DNA of 64,000 nucleotides from Apoda limacodes (lineage: Eukaryota; Arthropoda; Insecta; Lepidoptera; Limacodidae): NCBI GenBank assembly GCA_946406115.1, contig OX291547.1, positions 7,073,001 to 7,137,000 on the forward strand, read 5' to 3'. Below are positions 34,311 through 45,542 of the stretch, piece after piece. The notes under the pieces were generated by a model, which saw nothing but the letters and a program-made list of their open reading frames with translations, did no database searches and had not been told where the DNA came from. The translations under genes were made by a program, and so were the position numbers. Each line of letters begins with the position of its first letter. Position 1 is the stretch's first letter.

Positions 34311-35027
34311 ATGTATAAATATGGGGGGGTGGAACGACCCAAGTTTAGCACCCCTGAGAGCTTGCATCCAGTAACGTTCCTTGAAAATTTGACGTATTAC
34401 CTAAAGAGAGCACCTTTTAGGGACCATGAGATAGATGGAATTTTTGATTGCTTGGAGGGGGAGGCGAGAAATTGGGCTCGAGTGTATAAAGAGACATGGA
34501 GGTCTCTGGAGGACTTCAAAAGGGACTTCTTGGATACATATTGGGGGGAAAATGAACAAAATGCTTTGAGAAGGGACATAGTACAATCTGGTTGGGACAA
34601 GAAGGTTCATCCTACGATGCTGGGACATTTTTTACATTTAACCGGACAGGCTAAGATGTTGACATATGCCATTCCGGAGCAACAATTGGTGGGGGACATT
34701 ATACGACACTTTTCTAAGGAAGTACAGTACGCTTGGACAGTGGCAAGAGAAGAAGGGTTCGGGTTACTAAAGGCCACTAGTTTTCTGAGAAGACTAGACA
34801 ACATAGATAAGCAGAAGGGGCTTCTAGAGGGAGTGGGAGGATCCGAGGTGAGGCACATCCATGATGGTCAAGCTGGAAGTAAAGGAAACTGGAGGTACGG
34901 TCGTCCCGAAGCAAAGAAGAGCTTTACAAGATCTGGGCCCAACCGGTCGCCGGGTGCTGGAGGCCAGATGCCGCGGTTAATGGAAGTAAATTTAGAAAGG
35001 GAAGAGACTTCCTTGGGAAACTATTAA
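34311..35027 (+). CDS. gag: Gag, capsid-like region
   Basis: First ATG in this frame is 34311; the frame itself is open from 34257. The product contains 'FLENLTYYLKRAPFRDHEID', 'CLEGEARNWARVY', 'EDFKRDFLDTYWGENEQ' and 'MLGHFLHLTGQAKML', the helical pattern of a retrotransposon Gag capsid domain. The C-terminal 50 residues are basic and rich in G, R and S ('GRPEAKKSFTRSGPNRSPG'). No CCHC zinc knuckle is visible, so RNA binding would rest on the basic tail. The frame ends at TAA 35025-35027, three bases after a -1 slippery heptamer, and overlaps pol. At 239 codons it is short for Gag unless joined to the ORF upstream. Confidence 0.85.
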   Translation: MYKYGGVERPKFSTPESLHPVTFLENLTYYLKRAPFRDHEIDGIFDCLEGEARNWARVYKETWRSLEDFKRDFLDTYWGENEQNALRRDIVQSGWDKKVHPTMLGHFLHLTGQAKMLTYAIPEQQLVGDIIRHFSKEVQYAWTVAREEGFGLLKATSFLRRLDNIDKQKGLLEGVGGSEVRHIHDGQAGSKGNWRYGRPEAKKSFTRSGPNRSPGAGGQMPRLMEVNLEREETSLGNY

Positions 35028-35070
35028 GAGCTGACGATTCGATCCCCTACTCAGCTCGTTACCCAGGGGA
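35015..35070 (+). promoter_or_regulatory. -1 programmed ribosomal frameshift signal (GGGAAAC plus predicted pseudoknot)
   Basis: G_GGA_AAC at 35015-35021 is in the exact X_XXY_YYZ phase of the gag frame, 3 bases before the gag stop. After a 6-base spacer, GAGCTGA (35028-35034) pairs perfectly with TCAGCTC (35051-35057). The loop of that stem holds TCCCCT (35043-35048), which pairs perfectly with AGGGGA (35065-35070), giving an H-type pseudoknot. The pol frame is the -1 frame and stays open through this site. GGGAAAC is a known retroviral slippery heptamer. All elements are seen in the sequence; function is inferred. Confidence 0.85.
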
Positions 35071-38000
35071 ATTAGAGTTACGGTCCTACTTTCCTTTAAA
35101 ACAAATGTTGGATGTAGGGTGGTTGCCTGGTTTGGGGTTAGGGAGAGGTAACGGTATACTTAGACCAATAATTTTAAAGGGGCAGGCCACGACTCAGGGT
35201 CTCGGGTTTCGTAACGATGATGTGTTGTCCGATCCAGTCGTCGGAGTGAGAGATAGGTTGTTAGATAAGGCTAATGAAGGACTAGGGCCTCTGAGTGTTA
35301 GGGTCACACCCGGGGTGAATTCAGTGTTCGAGGAAGAGGAGAAAGCAGTGGGATGCGAGGGGGAAGTCTTAAAATGTGAGATGAAAGTGAATATATGGGA
35401 GGAATGGGTCGATTGCCTCTTAGATACTGGTAGCGATATCACTTGTGTCAGCGAAGAATTTGTATTTAGACATAAGGACAGGACAGATATGGCGGTATTT
35501 CCGATAAGATGCTTACAGATCAGAGGGGCGGTGGGTCAACGTAGTTCGAAAATTCAAAAGGCTGTGGTTTTACCTCTAATGCTAGGGAAACATCGACTTG
35601 ATTCTCCTTTCCTAATAGTCCCGAAATTAATAAGGCCGGTAATTTTAGGATTTGATTGGATGCGCCTTCATGGGGTGATACTAAAAATGGGGCCCACGAG
35701 GGTAGTAATTACTATAACGATTGATGGAGAGGAGGTTTCGTTGGATCTGAGAAACCGAGAGATTAACTGCGTTTCGTCGGTTAGTCCTTTGGTGGGAGCT
35801 CCCGCCTTGCACCACGATAAACTCGAAGAAAACATACTTGTAGGGTTGGAGATTGGCCACGTAGGAAGGGCTCTACTTAAGGGGGTTATAGTGAAGTACA
35901 AGGATCTTTTTACGGGGGAGTTGGGACGCGCTAACTGTTATGAACATACTATTATCATGAAATCGGAGGAACCTGTGATGAAAAGATCTTATCCAGTTCC
36001 GTACGCTTATCGAGACCAGATGGGGAGGAAACTGGGACAAATGGAGAAGCAAGGGATCATCTCCCGAGCTTCCACTCCGTATTGTAGTCCACTTACTTTT
36101 AGATTCAAGTCTGATGGGGATCTACGGGTTTTGTTAGATGCTAGGGAGATAAATAAAGTTATGATAGCGGAGTCTGAAGCCCCTCCGGTTCAATTAGATG
36201 TGTTAAACTCCTTTCATGGGGTACGTTTTATCAGCACCATTGACCTTAACAACGCCTATTTTCAAATTCCCCTGGCCGAGGGCAGTAAAAGGTACACTGG
36301 GTTCACATTTAATGGAAAATCATATGTCTATAATGTTCTACCGCAAGGGCTGAAAACGTCGGTTGGTAGTTTTAGTCGGGCAATGGATAGGATATTGGGG
36401 CAAGAGGTTAGGACGTTTTGTGTCAATTATTTGGATGATCTGGCTATCCTTACTAGTGGTGATTTGCAGGAACACTTGGGTCACCTTGATGTCGTATTGG
36501 GTCGATTGCGCAAAGCCGGTCTAACCTGCAACTTGTCCAAATGTAGGTTTGTATGCGCGGAGGTGAAAATGTTAGGGCACATAATCGACACTGAGGGCAT
36601 CCGGACTGACCCACAGAAATTGGAAGCCATTAGGGATTTCCCAGCGCCTAAGAAGATAAAACACTTAAGGGCGTTTTTAGGGCTTTGTAATTATTATCGC
36701 CGGTTTATTCCGCGTTACAGCGAATTAATAAGGCCTTTGTGTAGGTTATTAGGAAAGGGAATACATTGGAGGTGGGATATGTCGGCTCGAGAAGCGTTCG
36801 AAGGGCTGAAGGGGGCCTTCATGAGTACGATTAGGTTACACCACCCTGATATAGGATCTCCATATATTCTGCAGGTAGACAGTTCGGGGGTAGGGGTGGC
36901 TGGGGTGCTATACCAGGGCCAGGGGGAGGATATGAAGGTTCTGGGGTATTGTAGCAGGTCGCTGAGAGGGGCGGAATTGAGGTGGACCGTTACCGAACAA
37001 GAACTATGGGCTGTTATATATGGGATAAAGAAATTCGAGACTTACTTACGAGGCGCTAAGGTGATTATACGGACTGACCATAAAGCACTAACTTTTATGA
37101 AATCTTGTCGGCTGTTTAATAGTAGGGTTACTCGTTGGATTCTGTTTTTAGAGCAGTTTGATTATACTATGGAACACATAAAGGGGAAGGATAACCTGGT
37201 TGCCGATGTGTTATCCAGGTACTTGCCGGAGGGTTTATCCATTCAGGAGGACAAAGTTTTAGGTCCCGAAATTAGTTATATGGGGGTAACGCTGGACCGG
37301 GAGTTGAGGAGCGATCTAACCCGTTTGTGCGAGTATCAGGCGGAGGACACTTTGTTGCGACTATTGAGAGAGCAAGTGGAAGGGCGAGGGGCCGCCACTG
37401 GTAGGCTGAAGCGAATTGGGGTTTTGAGTCGAATAATAGATGGAGTATTGTGCTTTGTGGGTTCGGGGAGAAATAGGGTGGTACCATTTTTACCTAGTGT
37501 TTTACAGGAGAGGGTGATATTGCAAGTGCATACGGAAATGGGCCACTTAGGGGCTCTGAAAACAGTAAAACTAATGCGCGACAGATATTATTGGCCGAAC
37601 TTACGAGGACGCGTAAAGGAGGTGATATCGAGATGTCATATTTGCCAATTGTCTAAACCGAACAACGTGAACTTAGTCGGGAGCTGTAAATCCATTCTAC
37701 CTGGGGAAATAGGAGATGTAGTAATGGCGGATTTGTACGGGCCTCTGCCCAGGGGGAAGTATGGATTAAGTTATTTACTAGTAGTACAGGATAGTTTCAG
37801 CAAATATCTGAAGTTATTTGAACTAAGGAAGGCCACAGCTAAAGGAGTAGTTTCTAGAATTAGACTATACGGGAGGTTTATAAACCCGAAAACGATTCTG
37901 ACGGACAACGGTAGTCAATTCGTTAGTAGAGAGTGGAAGGAATCTTTAGCGGGGATGGGAATCCGACCTATTTACACCACGGTTAGGAACCCGCGGCCTA

Positions 38001-38518
38001 ATATCACGGAGAGGGTAAATCGAGAACTAGGGCGTCTGTTTAGAACTTATTGTCATAAAAATCACAAGGGGTGGGTCGACCAGGTAAGGAGGATAGAGGA
38101 TTTGTACAACAATACCCTTCACCTCAGTACCGGGTTTACCCCGAATGAGTTATTGTACGGTCGGAAGACGAGGTTGGCGATGGATGGGAAGACTAGTGAA
38201 GTGGTAAGCGAGAGTGAGTTAGAGGAAATGAGGAGGAGAGCTAGAGAGAAGTTGGTGGAAACTAGTAAAAGGCGAAATGAATATTTCGATAGAACGCACC
38301 GGTTGGTGAATTTCCAGATAGGAGATTTAGTGAAGGTGCGTCGTCACAATAAATCTATTGCTATGCTTAAACAAATAAAAAAGTTCTCTTTACTATACGA
38401 GGGACCTTATGTGGTTGCGGCAGTCCCCTTCCCGAATGTATATGTTCTAATGAATCCAATCAACAAGCAAATAAGAGGGAAGTTCAATGCCATACATTTG
38501 TCTAGATATTACAGTTAG
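35021..38518 (+). CDS. pol: Pol polyprotein (G-patch-like, protease, RT, RNase H, integrase)
   Basis: Expected as Gag-Pol by -1 shifting; the ATG at 35105 is only the first methionine and is used here for numbering (1,137 residues). Residues 4-35 look like a G-patch (GLGLGRGNG...QGLGF). Protease: DTGS at 107-110. RT: D380 in STIDLNNAY, YLDD at 442-445. RNase H: D592, E633, D658 and D701. Integrase zinc finger: H809, H814, C844, C847; catalytic D876, D934, E969 (34 residues between the last two; 'NITERVNREL'). A GPY/F-like 'LYEGPYVV' lies at about 1097-1104. There is no chromodomain and no stop or frameshift. All catalytic residues are present, so the enzyme could be active. The stop at 38516-38518 lies 245 bp before the 3' LTR. 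Confidence 0.95.
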   Translation, partial: LLRADDSIPYSARYPGELELRSYFPLKQMLDVGWLPGLGLGRGNGILRPIILKGQATTQGLGFRNDDVLSDPVVGVRDRLLDKANEGLGPLSVRVTPGVNSVFEEEEKAVGCEGEVLKCEMKVNIWEEWVDCLLDTGSDITCVSEEFVFRHKDRTDMAVFPIRCLQIRGAVGQRSSKIQKAVVLPLMLGKHRLDSPFLIVPKLIRPVILGFDWMRLHGVILKMGPTRVVITITIDGEEVSLDLRNREINCVSSVSPLVGAPALHHDKLEENILVGLEIGHVGRALLKGVIVKYKDLFTGELGRANCYEHTIIMKSEEPVMKRSYPVPYAYRDQMGRKLGQMEKQGIISRASTPYCSPLTFRFKSDGDLRVLLDAREINKVMIAESEAPPVQLDVLNSFHGVRFISTIDLNNAYFQIPLAEGSKRYTGFTFNGKSYVYNVLPQGLKTSVGSFSRAMDRILGQEVRTFCVNYLDDLAILTSGDLQEHLGHLDVVLGRLRKAGLTCNLSKCRFVCAEVKMLGHIIDTEGIRTDPQKLEAIRDFPAPKKIKHLRAFLGLCNYYRRFIPRYSELIRPLCRLLGKGIHWRWDMSAREAFEGLKGAFMSTIRLHHPDIGSPYILQVDSSGVGVAGVLYQGQGEDMKVLGYCSRSLRGAELRWTVTEQELWAVIYGIKKFETYLRGAKVIIRTDHKALTFMKSCRLFNSRVTRWILFLEQFDYTMEHIKGKDNLVADVLSRYLPEGLSIQEDKVLGPEISYMGVTLDRELRSDLTRLCEYQAEDTLLRLLREQVEGRGAATGRLKRIGVLSRIIDGVLCFVGSGRNRVVPFLPSVLQERVILQVHTEMGHLGALKTVKLMRDRYYWPNLRGRVKEVISRCHICQLSKPNNVNLVGSCKSILPGEIGDVVMADLYGPLPRGKYGLSYLLVVQDSFSKYLKLFELRKATAKGVVSRIRLYGRFINPKTILTDNGSQFVSREWKESLAGMGIRPIYTTVRNPRPNITERVNRELGRLFRTYCHKNHKGWVDQVRRIEDLYNNTLHLSTGFTPNELLYGRKTRLAMDGKTSEVVSESELEEMRRRAREKLVETSKRRNEYFDRTHRLVNFQIGDLVKVRRHNKSIAMLKQIKKFSLLYEGPYVVAAVPFPNVYVLMNPINKQIRGKFNAIHLSRYYS

Positions 38519-38763
38519 TCAATGCTGTTATTCCGTTTTCCCGGGGCGACGGCTGAGATGGGGGAGGGGGGGGGGGGGGATTGGGAGAAAATCATTTTTT
38601 TTTTGATTAACTTGTATCGTGGTCATTATTCAAAGAGGAGTGTATTAATATAAATAAACGATATCTATTGGTGACGGAGTTTCTTCTTGATACCCTGTCG
38701 AGTATACCTTTAAGAAACAAGTCACAACTGATAAGTGTACATTTATGACTTGTTGGGGAGGAT
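38519..38763 (+). other. 3' non-coding region with two polypurine tracts
   Basis: A G-rich purine tract (G5-A-G14, 38560-38579) lies about 40 bp after pol. The tract directly next to the LTR, GGGGAGGA at 38755-38762 followed by T, is in the right place to be the plus-strand primer. No env or accessory ORF fits in 245 bp. Confidence 0.7.
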
Positions 38764-41700
38764 TGTAGTGGACCCAAGCCTTTAATAGAGAGTTGTAGCA
38801 ATCCGGACCCCACGACACGGTGTTGATTTGCTAAATTAAGTCTTAAGAGAACAGGTAAATTAAAGAAAATGGGATTCATTAATAATAAATATAAATTAGA
38901 TCAATCACCTTCGTAATTCATACCAATCGAATACTATCGAGATCGATGAAACATTAAGTGAGTGAGTGGCCCGGATGTCCTCACCGGTCTTAGATTAATA
39001 TATTTATATCTACGCCATAAGGCGTAAATCGCAGTGGGATCCTAAAATCATCAACACAAAGAAAAATAATTACTCGTTAAATACGACCGATTCGTAAAGT
39101 AGCAGATGACCAGGAGGTTAAAATATATGGAGAATATCGATCGATTATTTTCAGTTAATTGTTATAAATATCGTAGGGTGCGAGAGGGATAGTAGAGTAG
39201 GCTCCGCGCCGCTTACGACGAGCCTTCAATGTGTAAATTAATCGAAGCTGTATAATCGAGTCACAAAGAAGCGGAGAAACTAGTTCGGCAGGTAAAGAGT
39301 TTAGTAGAATCGGGTGACGATTTCGATATGATTGTTCGATTATTACTATAAAGTAACTGGCCACTAAAATGCGAAGCACGTGGGTACACGTGGAAGTAAA
39401 ATAAAGAAGAAATTAACTGGCGCCACAATCCCTAGACACGCCACGTGTTCAGGCCGCGTCTATCGGGGGGGGGGAGGGGAGAACGGTTATAAGCGATAGG
39501 CGTCAGTTGCGGCACCCTTTTCCACTGTCGTCGTACCGAGAGGCTGGCCGTGCTCGAGATTCCTGAGGAAGCGGGAAGGATAGGACGAACAAAGATTTGA
39601 AGAAATTTAATACCGACGCCGTGCACGTTTCGCCTACATCAAATATCAGTAAGTGTCTTTTGTGAGAACTGAGGCTAGCAATGTCAACTTATTATTGATG
39701 GGTTTGTACTATGGGGCTTTGTGAGGGACTTCCTTTATACCATGGCGTAAGGACTGTGTAAGGGACCGTGTAAGATGCCACCTTGGTTAAAGTGAAGGGT
39801 TGGTTGGGGAAAATTGAAAGTGGTTGACTTTTTGGTTGGGATTCTAGTTGTAAATTTGGAGTAGAGAAGGGAAAAACCCTTGCTTATTAAAAATGCAGAG
39901 GTAGTTTGTTGACATTGTTGGCTATGTACTCTTAAAGGAAAAGAGATTGCCGATTTCTGCAGAAAATTTAGTGGAGAAAAGGGCTCCTGCCGGGATCGGC
40001 GTCTCTTAACATGATGTTGTAAATTTTGTGATACTTTGTGGGAAGAAACCCCGTAATTAGGCTCTGATCTGATTAGTTAAGAAATCGTTTAAGATTAGGG
40101 TTAAGGTCAGGCAACCCTTGTGTAAATCCTGTCCTGTGTATATGTATATCTTATTGATGAAAGCCCTACGCAAGTCCTGAGCATCGACTTCGCGCTTTGA
40201 TCGGACTCGAGGTGACGGGGCATGCTTACATGACTTGGCAGGCAACCCTTGTGTAAATCCTGTCCTGTGTATATGTATATCTTATTGATGAAAGCCCTAC
40301 GCAAGTCCTAAGCATCGACTTCGCGCTTTGATCGGACTCGAGGTGACGGGGCATGCTTACATGACTTGGCAGGCAACCCTTGTGTAAATCCTGTCCTGTG
40401 TATATGTATATCTTATTGATGAAAGCCCTACGCAAGTCCTGAGCATCGACTTCGCGCTTTGATCGGACTCGAGGTGACGGGGCATGCTTACATGACTTGG
40501 CAGGCAACCCTTGTGTGAATCCTGTCCTGTGTATATGTATCTTCATTGATGAAAATCCTACACGCTTTGGTAGATGCTCATTAGAATGGTACAGTTATGT
40601 TACATGTAATTGATGGTTATGTTAATGATTTCTCTATATCCGCTACTTACTATCTCAATCATTTTAGTCCCGATGTCTTGTTGCGTTGCGGTATGGGTGA
40701 CCCCCAAAGCAAGCAGACCCTTGGTAGATAGAGGTAGGTGAGGACGGGGCAATCACAGTAGGGGTTCTTCAAGCGGGGTCTGGCTTGTTATAAGATTAGG
40801 GAAGATTGGGGCTTGATGTTAGAGACATACTAGGATAACTGCAGGCTTCAGGAATCTAAGGGTGTGAGGGGGCTGATAAAACCTAAATCTGGGTTGGCTC
40901 CAGTTCCACCCTTCACCGGCGTCGAGTGGGGAAGCTGAACTGTTAGATGCCGTTTAGGTAATGGGTGGCTAAAATTTAATGTGGGATTTTTAACCCAATC
41001 TCCTTAAGGAATCCATAAATAAATAGTACCTCCACTCCACCCATTACTGCGACGGATAGATTTGGAAAGCTAAGTATTATTGTGTTCATATTTAAATATT
41101 TGTTTCCTGTGTAAAAATAAACGTAAACCTCATATGTTTTTCAGAGCCGCGACATTAATCTAGAGAGTCTAATTTTTAATTAGACTATCTAAGCTTTATT
41201 TTATTGCTTTATACTGTTTAATTTATGTTTTGACTAAGCCATTTAAGATAAAGATGACAGAACTTCAACATTGACCAAACTTTATTAACAGGCTATGAGG
41301 TGACGTTAGTGGGTCAGGATTTGTTCTATTCTTCGCCATGAATCACCCCGTTGAAGACGTATTAGTATAATCATACACAATTCTCTACTAACTGATGAGG
41401 CTCTGAATTGTTGTATGGAAAGCCGAAACGTTAAGTTCTAAACACTCAGAAAGGGCTAACCCTTACTTGATCTGGCTAATGCGCTGGGTCCTGAGTGTGG
41501 ATATGTCTTCCTTACAATCCACCTTAAACATATTTATTGTGTGTCAAACTAGGTGTTCTGTCGCCTTAATTACTCTGATGAACAATTCACCACTTAACCA
41601 TGTGCGTAATCGCACACCTATTTTATTATTTTTTGTGAACTTAGCTTGCACGGCATATGTTTCGGGCGAGTATAGCTTCTCCGGACTAGCGGCTATTTAA

Positions 41701-44380
41701 ACTTAAGGAGCCTCGGGTTCGAACCGACCGATCGTAGGTTATATTCAAATAATAACGAGATGGTCCCTTTAGTTCCGTAGTTAGTCATAGTAGTAAGGAT
41801 AAATACATGGTCGTCTGGTTGTTTGCCACCTCCGCAGCGTTATAAATGTAGGAGTTGGCGGGGAGCACTACTTACCTATCCTAAAGAACAGTTTAAGGCA
41901 CGGTGTACGAAGGATAAAGGTTATCTATTAACTCAATTACTAAATGACAGGAGGGCGAAGCCACAAGGTAAGCTAGTTTGATTAAACCTATCTACGAGTC
42001 TGTCAGGAGTTGGTCGTTATATACCTTCCTTGTTAAAGGTTCCAAGACGTCAGTCAGATAATAAGTACGATACAATTGACAACCGCTTAAGGCCAGACGG
42101 TACCCTAGGCCCTTAAGGCTATTCAAATTCAAGTTATACATAATTAATTTTCAATATTCATTTTAGCGATCAAGTAGGAACAACCTAGTGTATGAGTTAG
42201 GCGAGCGTTAGGTTTTGTCTCAATTTTATAGTTTTGTTTTCATAAACTTTATATTCTAGTGTAGATAATCGCCATAGCTTGTAACCATAAACTCAATTTT
42301 AGATCTAAGAACGAAATTCGTACTGACCGGGTCGCGAGATACTAAACCAAAACCGAACCAACGTAAATTAGTCGAAGGAAGGTCGAGTAACACGATTAGA
42401 CTCTGTACCTGCGCAGAAGACTAAAATGTGAACTCTGCGCACCCACGTGACCACGAGACGCCAGCTGGGCACTTCGACGCACAGGCAAATGTATGGAAAG
42501 TCTGACCGGTTAGTCTTTAATTGGCCGAAGGGATAATTCGGTGGCGGGCCCAATAATTCTGAATAGAACAACTTACGAACCCTTAAGGAATGGTTGTATA
42601 TGTGAATTTTCCTGGATGATTCCCAGTTAGGGTTACCCGTAAACGACCTGGAAACTAGGATTGGTAGATTTAGATAGACTTCCATACTAAATCGTCCGCC
42701 CTTAGCGCCCTCTATAAGACCTCCTCAATATCTCCGTTATTAGACAGTTAGCTAAGATATCGATCGACCGAGTAATTCCACGATTATTACACAGATGGCG
42801 TGAGTTTCAGTGGTAAAATAATAATCATGAATGTATGTGGATTTCTGGATACCTACGGTTAGGACTATGTTATAACTTTATTTAAAGGGTAGGCTGTAGA
42901 TGTATTTCAGGGTTACATTTACTTCTAATTTGTTAGTTTGTCTTTACGGCGATTCTACATATATTATTATAAGATTAGATTAGAAGAGAAGCTAGTAAGG
43001 ATAGTGGTAGTCTTTTTATATACTTAGATTGCCTTTGGGGTGGCTTCTCGAATACCATTACGACTTTACAATTTCACTTAGGGGTTGTTAACGGGTTGTC
43101 AACAGGCTCTTTATGCAATTACTAAACTTATCGGTCAGTCTGTGGTGCATTCTTAAGTGTTATTGAGAGGGTTGTGTAATTTACGTAAGGGCCAGGCCGC
43201 GAGTATATTCGTTTTATCTATATATATATTCAATCTGTTAGTTCATCCGTATGGTGACCTTTCATATTACATTACAGTTTTATAACTTCGCTTAAGAGAT
43301 CGATAGCTAGTCTACTAATAATTTATCTATGTACTTAATAGGTCCGCTTGTCTCCCTAATGCCTTATATATGTTGTTATTAGTTCCGACCTTCACTTAAG
43401 CGCAAGCTAGAGAACTGGTGACAGGTTAGTTGTGTAGGTTATAGGTTAATTAAGGGATCAATAGCGTACCTGCTAATAATTTATTTAGTTATTAAATAGG
43501 TCTGTCTGTCTCTTAAATGATTTTGTTATATTATAAGTGTATAATTTTAGTTAAGGGGAAGCCAGTGAGTTTATTAGTGGTTAGTACTTTCATATGTCTA
43601 AGGGTTCTTCCTTTTAAGGTGATTTTCCTACATTACTATGAGGTTACAAGTTTACTTAAGGGCAAGATAACTAGTGTATCGATGGACTACTTACCGTTTA
43701 AGAGTTCTCCTTTAAGGCGATTTCATACATTACTATAGGATTACGACTTCACTTAAGGGGTATGCGGTCATAGTCGTTATAACTTCAAGGCCTATCGTGT
43801 TCGAGGGGTAACCGTGTTATTACGAGACATGTTCGGAGTTGTAAGGAGGTAGCTAGGCTGGTGAATAGGGTGACTTAGGCTAGGGTACTTCGACTACGTT
43901 AGGATAATAAATCGCATATATTTTAATCTGAAACTCGCATTTAGTAATTTAAATTCTGGTCTAATGCTAATCAGGACTTAGTGGTTCTGCGGTTAAGGAT
44001 TAGTTATAGGCCATTGCTTTTAATGTAGGTATAATGTAAAATTAGGGTTTTGATTTTGTTCTTTCACACCTGGGACTGATTGAATCCATACCTCTTAGGA
44101 TCTGGGGTTATTATCGGTCACAACGAGGGGTCCAAATAGACGATTACGCCATTAGACGATCACAGCCAAATAATAATATTAATTCTCTGCATAGCTTTCT
44201 TTAATAATAACATTAATAACGGTTACAAAATATCATTAATGTTTAATAATAATAAAGGCAACAATAATATGTTAGGATTACACATGCCTTCACGTATTCA
44301 AATTGGCGAGTATGTCGGTATACTCCACGTGAGTTCAAATTTATAATTTTATTATTTTTATAAGGGGGGGGGTTTCTACA
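38764..44380 (+). repeat. 3' long terminal repeat (5,617 bp)
   Basis: Direct copy of 22400-28016 at offset 16,364, with the same 131-bp array (40108-40551), the same candidate donor (39649) and the same ends. The one difference I noticed is T at 39829 against C at 23465. Confidence 0.95.
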
Positions 44381-44384
44381 AGCC
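44381..44384 (+). other. Target-site duplication, right copy (AGCC)
   Basis: Equals 22396-22399. Removing the element and one copy gives the empty site ...GTAAAAGCC|GCCGTCAAG. Confidence 0.85.
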
Positions 44385-45540
44385 GCCGTCAAGAAGCAGT
44401 ATGTTTTTTTTTACCGGGATGTTCTAGTTTATTCGCTTCATTGTGTCTTAAAGTTTTATTTATGACATAATGTATTTATAATTTCAAAAAGGTAGCCGGA
44501 AGTGGATGGACAAGGAAAACGGAGTACCAGGTAAGGGCACTATATATACAGAACGGTTTTATAACGACACACGACACGACAGAAGAGAAGTAGATAGATA
44601 AAGAGTATGGTAACTCGCTTTTATCCAGCAGTTTAAAAACGCAGCTTAATATGACTCATTATAAACGGTAGGTACAATAACATTATATATTTCTATCCTA
44701 TTCTATATAACTATTAGAAAAGAAGTATAGCTGGATTTAAGTAAACAATTGATAACATAAAAAAAGTTTTTTTTTCTTGGTGTGCTATAACAAAAACCTG
44801 ACTGAAAACAAATCTATAAACTAAATGAAGTTTGAAAATCGAGTATTAGAACTAACAGACAGGGCGTTTCATCCAACTACTTCGTAGCAGAATTAGTGTC
44901 TCATGCTGTCATTTGTTTTAGACATTTGACATTGTTGACTTTTAGTGTTTTGTTTGAGCGGTTTTGCTACCACTCATATTGCTACCAAAAACGCATGTAT
45001 GGAGGTGGGTATTTTGCGCTATTTTTAACAGCCGTCAAATGTAAAAGTGAAGTCTTTGATAAAAATAGTTATAAGTTTGTTTAAAGAAAAGTAAATTGTG
45101 CTAAACTCTATATCTTTGTTTAAAACTAGAAAAAAATCAATATAAAATACTCAAAAATATAAGTAAACACAGAACTGTAAAAACTTTAGGCGGAACGGGT
45201 ATTTATTGTGCTAAAATGAGTTTTTGTTATTAATTTGCAACGCCGCTCAAACGGAACACGCCTCGAAAAACAGACAACAAAGTAATTAATAACGATAGAT
45301 ATACTGTATAAACATATAATAAATAAATGTCTCACGAATATTGTAAATTATATTTCTACAGTTTATTTACATACTAAGTAACAGATATGTGTGTATCAAA
45401 GTTTCTGTTTAAAACTCAGTATGTATTTATTGTAATTAATGAATTTAATTTCGCTTGTAATAATAACAAGCAATCTTTCTGACACCTGTTTTAGCTCCCA
45501 TATTATGCAATGCTTACTATCGTGTCAATAGAAAACAAAT
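44385..45540. other. AT-rich intergenic DNA, nothing firm
   Basis: No gene is recognised; a few decayed repeat-like patches only. Confidence 0.5.
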
Positions 45541-45542
45541 TT

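Larger units (their letters stand above)
22400..44380 (+). mobile_element. Ty3/gypsy-type LTR retrotransposon with giant LTRs (21,981 bp)
   Basis: The whole element runs from TGTAG (22400) to CTACA (44380), with two 5,617-bp direct LTRs, an internal region of 10,747 bp and AGCC target duplications. Pol domain order (protease, RT, RNase H, integrase with GPY/F-like tail) places it in Ty3/gypsy; no env-like ORF follows pol. The LTRs are equal in length and nearly identical, so the insertion is recent, and pol is intact. Ordinary gypsy LTRs are a few hundred bp, so LTRs of this size are exceptional. I do not recognise a named family. Confidence 0.93.

Noticed and set aside
35105..35107. ATG at 35105 as the true start of pol
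   Set aside because: The frame is open well upstream and a complete -1 frameshift signal precedes it, so synthesis as Gag-Pol is the better model.
38519..38763. A third ORF (env) after pol
   Set aside because: Only 245 bp remain before the LTR and no open frame of note exists on the plus strand.
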